From the NCBI GenBank assembly GCA_036560145.1, contig DATBRV010000078.1:6473-70472 (forward strand): a stretch of 64,000 nucleotides of DNA. The letters are read 5' to 3'. Below, in pieces: positions 51,698 to 58,514 of the stretch (its first letter is position 1; the number at the start of each line of letters is the position of its first letter). The notes beneath the pieces are model-generated. The model was not told the DNA's origin, did not search any database, and saw nothing but the letters and a program-made list of their open reading frames with translations. The DNA is from DATBRV01 sp036560145. GTDB taxonomy: Bacteria; Myxococcota_A; UBA9160; SMWR01. Position numbers and translations under genes: made by a program.

Positions 51698-52912
51698 CTA
51701 CGCCGCGCCCGACGCGCGCTCGCGCATCGCGGCGACCCGCACCCGGTAGAGCTCGCCCTCGCCCGTCACGGAGTAGGCCCCTGCCGCCGCCGGCGCGAGG
51801 CAGCTCCGACCCGGCGCGAGATCCTCGGCATGCTCGCGCGCGGCGACGCGCACGCCGCCGCGGGTGCACAGGAGCAGCTCGACCCCCCGCTCGGCCTGCG
51901 AGGCGAACGAACGCCCCGGGCCCACGCGAAGCACCGAGAGCTCGAACTCCTCGGCCGGGGTCCGGAAGCACGCCGTCCCGTCCGGGCGGGACTCCGGTCG
52001 CAACACCTCCGCCGAAGCGGGCTCGAAGCGCACGACGCGCAGCAGCTCATCGAGATCGACGTGCTTCGCGGTGAGCCCCCCGCGCACGACGTTGTCCGAA
52101 CTCGCCATCACCTCGATCCCGAAGCCCCCGAGATAGCCGTGCAGCTCGCCCGGTGCGAGGAAGATGGCCTCGCCCGGCGCGAGGCACAGATAGCGCAAGA
52201 AGAGCGGCGCGAGGGAGCCGGCGTCGCGCGGATGTCGGGCCGCGAGCCGCGGGATCCAGGCGAGGCCGGGGTCCGAGGCGGCGGCGGCGGCGCCCGCCGC
52301 CTCGGCCACCAGCGCCGCGCAGTGCTCGGGATCGAGCCGGAGCAGCGCACCGGTCAGGGCGGCGAGCGGCGCAGGCCCCTCCAGCGCAGCGCCGACGAGC
52401 TGCGATACGCCGCGCACGCCGAGGCGCTCGGCGAGGGCCCGGATTTCGTCCGGCGCCCGGAAGCCGCGCAGCGCCTCGAACGGCTCGAGGGCGCAGAAGA
52501 GCTCGGGCTTGTGACTGGCATCCCGGTAGCTGCGGCGTTCGGAGTCGATCGGGATCGCGAGCGCGTTCTCGCGGGCGAAGCCCGCGCGCGCCTGCTCCGC
52601 ATCGGGGTGGGCCTGGATCGAGAGCGGCTCCGCCGCGGCGAGGAGCTTGACGAGAAAGGGCAGGCGCGCCCCGAAACGCGCCGCCACGGAGCGGCCGAGG
52701 ATCGCCTCGGGCTCGCGCGCCACGAGCTCCGCCAGCGAGAGCCGCTGCCCGGCCAGCCAGACCTGCGAAGGCGCCGCCGGATGCGCCCCCATCCACAGCT
52801 CGGCCTGCGGCCCTGCCGCGGGCGCCGGCTCGCCGAGCATCCCGGCGATCGCCGTCCGCGAGCCCCAGGCATAGTCCCGGATCGGATTCTCGAGCCGGAG
52901 GATCGTGCGCAC
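51698..52912 (-). CDS. manA: Class I mannose-6-phosphate isomerase
   Basis: A 404-residue zinc enzyme that interconverts fructose-6-phosphate and mannose-6-phosphate, the first step to GDP-mannose. Metal-site motifs are LSIQAHPDAEQA and KPELFCAL, and the later FLAPGELHGYLGGFGIEVMA contains the remaining ligands. Length matches class I enzymes. It supplies the ManC (1-258) and Gmd (3497-4498) steps, with a phosphomannomutase expected outside this window. It lies 1 base after a glycosyltransferase gene on the same strand. Confidence 0.93.
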   Translation of the reverse strand: MRTILRLENPIRDYAWGSRTAIAGMLGEPAPAAGPQAELWMGAHPAAPSQVWLAGQRLSLAELVAREPEAILGRSVAARFGARLPFLVKLLAAAEPLSIQAHPDAEQARAGFARENALAIPIDSERRSYRDASHKPELFCALEPFEALRGFRAPDEIRALAERLGVRGVSQLVGAALEGPAPLAALTGALLRLDPEHCAALVAEAAGAAAAASDPGLAWIPRLAARHPRDAGSLAPLFLRYLCLAPGEAIFLAPGELHGYLGGFGIEVMASSDNVVRGGLTAKHVDLDELLRVVRFEPASAEVLRPESRPDGTACFRTPAEEFELSVLRVGPGRSFASQAERGVELLLCTRGGVRVAAREHAEDLAPGRSCLAPAAAGAYSVTGEGELYRVRVAAMRERASGAA

Positions 52913-52913
52913 G

Positions 52914-54056
52914 TCAGGCCCGCCGCGCCAGCAGCTGCTGGTAGGCCGCGACGATGCGGTCGCCGTAGTCGCTCCAGGTGAAGCCTTCCCGCACGCGGGC
53001 CAGCGCGGCGCGTCCCATCGCGCGCCGCCGCTCGGGATCGCGGTAGAGCTCGAGGATGCGCTCGCGCAGCGCGTCGACGTCGCGGATCGGCACGAGCAAG
53101 CCCTCCTGCCCCTCGCGAACCAGCTCTTCGGCGCCGCTGTTGGGCGTCGCGATCACGGGCAGCCCGCAGGCCATCGCCTGCGGGATCACCATGGCCAGGC
53201 CCTCCTCGAGCGAGGCCAGGCAGAAGACCGAGGCGCGCCCGTAGAAGCGCGCGAGGTCGGCCTGCGGCTGCGCCCCGTGGAAGACGATCTGCGGCGAGGC
53301 ATAGCGGCGCCGGAACTCCTCCATCTCCGGCGACACGCCGCCCACGAGCCACAGCTCGGCGCGCGGGAGCGCGAGGCCCTGAAAGGCCTCGAGCAGGTAC
53401 TGGCAGCCCTTGCGCAGGGTGACGGCTCCGCAGTGGATCACCCGGAACACGTCGTCGCCCGGCGTCTCGGGGGGCGCGAAGCTCGCGAGCGAGACGCCGT
53501 AGGGCGTGCAGATCACGCGCTCCTCGGGGATGCCGCGCTCGACGAAGGTGCGGCGCACGAAGCGGCTCGGTACGGCGATCGCGTCGGCCTCGGCGTACTC
53601 GGCGAGCTCGCGCTCGACGATCCGCGGGGACGCCGTGCGCGGGCGCAGACCGAAGCGCGCGTACTCGGACGCGAGGAGATCCGTCTGCCAGGCGATGTGC
53701 GTCGAGCCCCGCTCGACCACGGTCCGCATGCCGAGCTCGCGCGCGCGCCGCAACGCCGGCAGCGCGGACGCCGACCAGGCGACCAGCAGGTCGGCCCCAG
53801 GCCGCAGCCGCCGGGCGGCACGCCGCGCGTAGTGATCGAGCAGCGCGCTCTCGGCGTCGAAGCGGCCGCGGACCCACGCCGGCAGTCGTTCCTCGGCGCG
53901 CCCCAGGAGCTCCGTCGACAGCACGCTCGAGATCCGCGCGCGGGGGATCCCCCAGCGCGCGGCGAAGTACTTCGGGTAGGTGGTGATGAGCTGGTGCAGG
54001 TGACCGCGGCGCTCGAGCTCGCCCGCGAGATCGAACGCGTGGAAGCGCGATTTCAC
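52914..54056 (-). CDS. GT4-family glycosyltransferase, likely translated from an upstream CTG
   Basis: A GT4 enzyme of 380 residues from GTG 54056, or 386 from CTG 54074. The upstream CTG would restore the first beta strand (LRVAVSVKSRFHAFDLAGEL) and has AAGGA 8 bases before it, so it is probably the real start. The donor domain has RVIHCGAVTLRKGCQYLLEA, LVGGVSPEM and the segment EEGLAMVIPQAMACG, in which the second Glu of the E-x7-E motif is Gln, a known variant. The donor is unknown. Confidence 0.87.
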   Translation of the reverse strand: MKSRFHAFDLAGELERRGHLHQLITTYPKYFAARWGIPRARISSVLSTELLGRAEERLPAWVRGRFDAESALLDHYARRAARRLRPGADLLVAWSASALPALRRARELGMRTVVERGSTHIAWQTDLLASEYARFGLRPRTASPRIVERELAEYAEADAIAVPSRFVRRTFVERGIPEERVICTPYGVSLASFAPPETPGDDVFRVIHCGAVTLRKGCQYLLEAFQGLALPRAELWLVGGVSPEMEEFRRRYASPQIVFHGAQPQADLARFYGRASVFCLASLEEGLAMVIPQAMACGLPVIATPNSGAEELVREGQEGLLVPIRDVDALRERILELYRDPERRRAMGRAALARVREGFTWSDYGDRIVAAYQQLLARRA

Positions 54057-54075
54057 CGAGACGGCGACCCTCAGC

Positions 54076-54813
54076 TCAGGCGTCCTTGCGGCAGCGGCAG
54101 AAGAACGTCTCGGTCCAGATCTCCTGCCGCTTGCCCGTCTCGACCCGGCGCGCCACGCCCGCCAGCAGCTTCACCAGCCGCCAGGCGAGAACGCGCAGGC
54201 GCCCGCGCAGCCCGAGCGGCGCGGGGCCGGCCTCGCCGAAGGCGAAGTCCGTGAAGCCCGCGAAGCGCAGCAGCTGCTCGAGCGATCCCGGCGTGAAGAT
54301 CGTGAGGTGGGTGAGATCGCCGTAGATCACCTGGCCCGGCATCAGGCCCTCGCCGTTCGGGGTGTGCAGGACGAGACGCCCCCCCGCCGCCAGTGCGCGC
54401 CGGATCGCCGCCGTCAGCTCGAGCAACTCGTCGCGGTCGAAGTGCTCGATGAAGTCGAAGGCCAGGATCGCGGCGTAGTCCCCGTCGTGCGCAGCCAGCC
54501 ACTCGCGTGCGTCGGCGACCCGGGCGAAGACCCCGCGCGCGACGGCGAGCTCGACCTGCTCCGCGGAGAGGTCGACCCCTTCGACCCGCGTGAAGCCATG
54601 CTCGCCCAGGAGCCCGAGCACGTGCCCGGCGCCGCAGCCCAGCTCGAGGATCCGGGCGTCCCGCGGAAGGTCCGCGAGCAGGGGGCCGAGGCGATGCCAC
54701 CACCAGGCCCGGAAGGAGGCCAGCGCCGCGCCCTCGAGCGCGGCGCCCTCGCCCTTGAAGGCGGAAACGTAGCGACTGTAGAGCGCCGCGCGAAAATCCA
54801 TCCGCGCCAGCAT
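54076..54813 (-). CDS. Class I SAM-dependent methyltransferase
   Basis: A 245-residue methyltransferase. Motif I is ILELGCGAGHVLGLLGE, with FDFIEHFDRDELL and LAAGGRLVLHTPNGEG following, and a basic C-terminal region with CRCRKDA at the end. ATG 54801 is an alternative start. It precedes the glycosyltransferase gene by 1 base if that begins at its CTG. A sugar-directed methylation is inferred. Confidence 0.84.
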   Translation of the reverse strand: MLARMDFRAALYSRYVSAFKGEGAALEGAALASFRAWWWHRLGPLLADLPRDARILELGCGAGHVLGLLGEHGFTRVEGVDLSAEQVELAVARGVFARVADAREWLAAHDGDYAAILAFDFIEHFDRDELLELTAAIRRALAAGGRLVLHTPNGEGLMPGQVIYGDLTHLTIFTPGSLEQLLRFAGFTDFAFGEAGPAPLGLRGRLRVLAWRLVKLLAGVARRVETGKRQEIWTETFFCRCRKDA

Positions 54814-54929
54814 AGACCAGGCTCGGCTTGCGAACCGGATTCCAGCTGACGCCGTGGTGCGATTGATGGGAGCGTCGGGATCGCGGAGACTAGAGGGCCG
54901 CTTCGTCGCGGCGCGAGCGAGGCAACCTC

Positions 54930-56105
54930 ATGACCGCTGGTAGGCGTCTGCGCGGCTGGCTGGCGAACCTGCTCCTGGCGTTCGTCTCGATCGCGTTCGT
55001 GCTGGCGGCGTTCGAGATCGGACTTCGCCTCGCCGGCTACCGGGCCATCTACGAGATGTACTCGAAGCCGTCGCTGTTCTGGCGCCACGACCCGCTGCTC
55101 GGCTGGTCGCAGGAGCCGGGAGCCAGCGGACGGTACGTGGGGCCCCGCCCGTGGCCGATCGAATTCGGGGCGACCGTGTCGATCAACTCCCTCGGCCTGC
55201 GCGGACCCGAGCTGCCGGAGAAGGCCGGCGGCGAGCTGCGCGTTCTCTTCGTCGGCGATTCGATGGTGGCGGGTTTCGAGGTCGAGTACGAGCAGACCTA
55301 CGTGGCGCTGCTCGGGCAGGAGCTGACGAGGCGCCTCGGCCGGCCGGTGCGGACCATCAACGCCGGCGTGCGCGGCTACGGCACGGACCAGTTCTACCTC
55401 TACTTCGTCGAGCGCGGGCGCGCGCTCGGCGCGGACGTCGTCGTCGTCTTCCACAGCGGAAACGATCCGGCGGACAACACGACGCTCCACGAGACGCGCC
55501 GCCCGTTCGGAAAGGGCGCGTTGGTTCCCGAAGCGGGCGGCCTGCGCCGCGTGGGGATTCCGGTGCCGCAGTACCCCGTGTGCGAGGAGGTTTCGCTCGA
55601 CGCGGACTATCGGATCGCGCGCGGCAACTCGCTCGGCTTCCGCCTCGCCTGCCGCGCCCAGATGGCGCTCTTCGACCACTCCGCCCTGTTCTCGTTCGTG
55701 ACGATCTCGGTGCCCTGGAACGTCAGCCTGCTGGCCAACCTGTACTACCTGGGAAACGCGCACAAGCAGATCCTGGCCGACCCGAACATCGCCCACCGCT
55801 CGGAGCACACCCAGGCCATCAGCCTGGCCCTCGCACGGGAGATCCTCGCATCCGGGGCAACGCCGATCTGGACCGGCGGCCCCGACGACATGAAGCAACA
55901 ACTGGTGCTCGCCGAGCTGGAACGCGAGGGCGCGCGCATTCGAGACCTCGGGGACGTGTGGTACGAGGACCCGAAGAAGGTTCGCTTCCTTCACGATGCT
56001 CACTTCAACCCGGTCGGCCACCAGCGGGTGGTCGAGATCCTCGCGCCGACGATCGAGGCGGCGCTCCGCAGCCAGATTCGTCCCGCCGAAGCACTGGAGA
56101 AATGA
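54930..56105 (+). CDS. Membrane-anchored SGNH/GDSL-type hydrolase
   Basis: A 391-residue protein with one N-terminal membrane span (about 11-33) and a periplasmic catalytic domain. FVGDSMVAGFE (107-117) carries the nucleophile Ser111, VVFHSGNDPADN carries the block III Asn and DAHFNPVGH (356-364) the catalytic Asp-His. SGNH enzymes in glycan loci usually add or remove O-acetyl groups. Whether it is an esterase or transferase cannot be decided. It stands alone between divergent and convergent genes. Confidence 0.82.
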   Translation: MTAGRRLRGWLANLLLAFVSIAFVLAAFEIGLRLAGYRAIYEMYSKPSLFWRHDPLLGWSQEPGASGRYVGPRPWPIEFGATVSINSLGLRGPELPEKAGGELRVLFVGDSMVAGFEVEYEQTYVALLGQELTRRLGRPVRTINAGVRGYGTDQFYLYFVERGRALGADVVVVFHSGNDPADNTTLHETRRPFGKGALVPEAGGLRRVGIPVPQYPVCEEVSLDADYRIARGNSLGFRLACRAQMALFDHSALFSFVTISVPWNVSLLANLYYLGNAHKQILADPNIAHRSEHTQAISLALAREILASGATPIWTGGPDDMKQQLVLAELEREGARIRDLGDVWYEDPKKVRFLHDAHFNPVGHQRVVEILAPTIEAALRSQIRPAEALEK

Positions 56106-56121
56106 CACTCAGAGGTTTCGA

Positions 56122-56589
56122 TCAGGCTCTCTTCACCAACCCGGAGATCAGGAAGCGCCCCATTCGAAGGCGGGTGGTCATCAGGTGCGTCACCGCGTCG
56201 GGAACGAGATTCATGATTGCCGTTTTCACGAGTCCACCCGGAAGTGGGAATATCTCCGCCTTGCTTCCGTTGATGACGACATGATCCACGTGGAAGAGAT
56301 CCCCGATCACTCGGCGCCAACCAGCCTCGCTGTAGTAACGTGCGAGCGCACCATCCGTCGCGGACTGAACCGCCTGGTGCAGCGAGCGGCTCCTGAGAAG
56401 GTGGCCCTCAAGGAGCCCTTTGAGCGCGCCGCACGCGTAGTAGTTCCACCACCCCCGGTAGCAGACCATGATCGCCGCGGAGCCGCCTGGCTTCAGAACG
56501 CGATGCATCTCGCGGATGATCGCGGGCGGATGGTTCGAATCAGCGAGCATCTCACGTCTGGGTAGGGGCGTTACGGCGACTCCCGCCAC
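56122..56589 (-). pseudogene. Truncated class I methyltransferase remnant
   Basis: A 155-residue frame that matches only the C-terminal half of a class I methyltransferase (PPAIIREMHRVLKPGG, then a tail with several aromatic residues). The SAM-binding motif I and everything before it are missing. An in-frame TGA lies directly before the first possible start, and the next gene begins 24 bases beyond on the other strand, so there is no room for the lost half. It probably is a decayed gene left at a recombination joint. A standalone small protein is less likely. Confidence 0.75.
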
Positions 56590-56613
56590 TCAGTTACCTT
56601 CCGCGCGGACGAC

Positions 56614-57780
56614 ATGTCGCTCGCCGGCCAACGCATCCTGATCGACGCCTCGATGGTGCGCGGAGGCGGCGGCTTCACCCACGCGGTGAACCTGCTGCCC
56701 CGGCTCGCCGCGCTCGAGCCCGAGGCCCGCTTCCGCGTCCTCGTGAGCAGCCCGGCGCTCGGCGACGCGCTCCGCGAAGCCGGCGGCCTCGACGTCGTCG
56801 CGCTGCCGCGAGCCGGCCTGCTCGGACGGCTCCGGGTCCAGTTCGCGAACGCGTCGCGGCTCGCCCGCGCGTTCGGCGCCGACGTCTACTTCTCGGTCGC
56901 GGAATCGGGCCCGCTCGCCCCGCCCTGCCCGTTGATCGTCTGCTTCCGCAATTCCAACGTGTTCACGCCCCTCGAACAGGGCTGGGGCGTGTACCAATCG
57001 CTGCGGCTTCCCGCGCTCCGGCGCGCCGCCGTCCGCACCTCGCGGCGGGCGGCGCGCGTCGTGTTCGTGAGCCACGACTCGGCGAGCTGGATCGGAGATT
57101 CGATCGGCCTGCCCGAGGCGAAGCGAGCCGTCGTCCATCACGGAATCGACCCGGCGCGCTGGCGGGCCGCGGCCGGCGCGGCGCCCCTGGTGCGCCGCGG
57201 GATCCTCTCCGTGAGCTCCGTCTATCGCTACAAGAACTTCGTCCGCCTGATCGAGGCCTGGCGCCGGCTCTGGGACGACCGCGCGGACGTTCCGGACCTG
57301 ACCCTGGTCGGCGACGTGGTCGATCGCAAGCACGCCCGCGAGATGGAGGCCGCCCGCAAGGCCTGCGGCCCGCTGGCCGCGCGCATCCACATCGTCGGCG
57401 AAGTGCCCCACGCCGAGATCCCCGGCTGGTACCGGCGCGCCTCGGTCTTCGCGCTCCCCTCCTACCTGGAGACGTTCGGACATCCGCTGCTCGAGGCGAT
57501 GGCGGCGGACCTGCCGGTGGTGGCAGCCGACATCGGCGCCTCCCGCGAGGTCGCCGGGAGCGCGGCGGAATTCTGCGATCCGCACGACACCGCGTCGATC
57601 GCGCGGGCGCTCGGCCGCGTGCTCGGCGACGCGGCGCTCCGCGAGCGGATGGTCGCCGCGGGACGCGAGCGGGTCGCGCAATTCAGCTGGGGGGCGGCGG
57701 CGGAGCGAACCGCCGCGCTGCTCGCCGAGGTGAGCGACGAGGTGCGCCGAGGCCGCGGCCGAGCTTCGTCGACCGGCTGA
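56614..57780 (+). CDS. GT4-family glycosyltransferase, paralog of the 25426-26637 enzyme
   Basis: A 388-residue GT4 enzyme. It begins with ILIDASMVRGGGGFTHAVN and contains ILSVSSVYRYKNFVRLIEAW and PSYLETFGHPLLEAMAADLP, almost the same as the enzyme at 25426-26637. The two are clearly duplicates separated by about 30 kb, with the N-terminal acceptor domain more diverged. It abuts the short secreted paralog gene, with 6 bases between stops. Donor sugar likely the same or related. Confidence 0.88.
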   Translation: MSLAGQRILIDASMVRGGGGFTHAVNLLPRLAALEPEARFRVLVSSPALGDALREAGGLDVVALPRAGLLGRLRVQFANASRLARAFGADVYFSVAESGPLAPPCPLIVCFRNSNVFTPLEQGWGVYQSLRLPALRRAAVRTSRRAARVVFVSHDSASWIGDSIGLPEAKRAVVHHGIDPARWRAAAGAAPLVRRGILSVSSVYRYKNFVRLIEAWRRLWDDRADVPDLTLVGDVVDRKHAREMEAARKACGPLAARIHIVGEVPHAEIPGWYRRASVFALPSYLETFGHPLLEAMAADLPVVAADIGASREVAGSAAEFCDPHDTASIARALGRVLGDAALRERMVAAGRERVAQFSWGAAAERTAALLAEVSDEVRRGRGRASSTG

Positions 57781-57786
57781 CGCAGG

Positions 57787-58452
57787 CTACGGGCAGCTGT
57801 CGATCCGCCGGACCGCCCCCGTCGGGTCGCGCCAGAACAGGCCGTATTCGTTCGCGCCGAGGTCCTTCACGAAGACGCGACCGTAGCCGGGGAGCACATC
57901 CGCGTCGCTCGCCTGGGGCTTGAGCGAAATCGTGCCGTATTCCTCGATACGGGTCGTGACGTTTCCGTCGCGGTCGAGGGCTCCGAAGGGCGGACCGCCC
58001 TGGTTGTTCGCGCGCGAGACGATCGCGATCCCGTCGGGCCCCAGATCGGACCACGCGCCGATCATGAACGGCGCGTACGGGTGTTCGAAGCGGCAATTGA
58101 GATCGGCCGAGGGATGATCGAGGCAACCCGTCTTGTTCCCCGAGACCGTCAGCGCCGTGACCATGTTCATGTATCCGCCGCTGTTGATGTAGCCGACGGT
58201 GTCGTACCAGGGCGGAGTCCCCGGGATCTGCCATCGCATCAGATACTCGCCATCGGTGTGATCCGATCGGAGGTCGAGCGCGGAAGCGTTCTGTCCTCGG
58301 ATGATCTTCAACGCCGGCGGAACGGGCAAGACGTAATTCGGCGGCTGATAGCCGTCCGAGCCGATGATGACCACCTCCTCCGCGATCGCATGGCTCGCGA
58401 ACGAAAGCGCCAGGACCCCCAACAGAGCCAACTTCCTGCCAACCGTCTGCAT
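57787..58452 (-). CDS. Secreted protein of unknown function, short paralog without repeats
   Basis: A 221-residue secreted protein. Signal peptide ALLGVLALSFASHAIA ends near residue 24. The mature domain of about 195 residues contains IGSDGYQPPNYVLPVPPALK, GEYLMRWQIPGTPPWYDTVG and FGALDRDGNVTTRIEEYGTI, which match the N-terminal domain of the large protein at 58515-60977 almost line for line. It stops right after RRIDSCP, where the large protein goes into its first type-3 unit, so it looks like a repeat-less derivative. GGAGGAG precedes the ATG at 58452. No TM or sorting tail is present. Function unknown. Confidence 0.8.
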   Translation of the reverse strand: MQTVGRKLALLGVLALSFASHAIAEEVVIIGSDGYQPPNYVLPVPPALKIIRGQNASALDLRSDHTDGEYLMRWQIPGTPPWYDTVGYINSGGYMNMVTALTVSGNKTGCLDHPSADLNCRFEHPYAPFMIGAWSDLGPDGIAIVSRANNQGGPPFGALDRDGNVTTRIEEYGTISLKPQASDADVLPGYGRVFVKDLGANEYGLFWRDPTGAVRRIDSCP

Positions 58453-58514
58453 CTGCTCCTCCGACGCCAAGGCGATCTTGGCCTGGACTCGAAAGTGTAG
58501 CGTCTCCCGAGATC

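Noticed and set aside
58453..58475. GG-N10-GC match upstream of the short secreted paralog, possible sigma-54 promoter
   Set aside because: It overlaps the ribosome binding site, leaves no leader, and matches the consensus poorly beyond the two dinucleotides.
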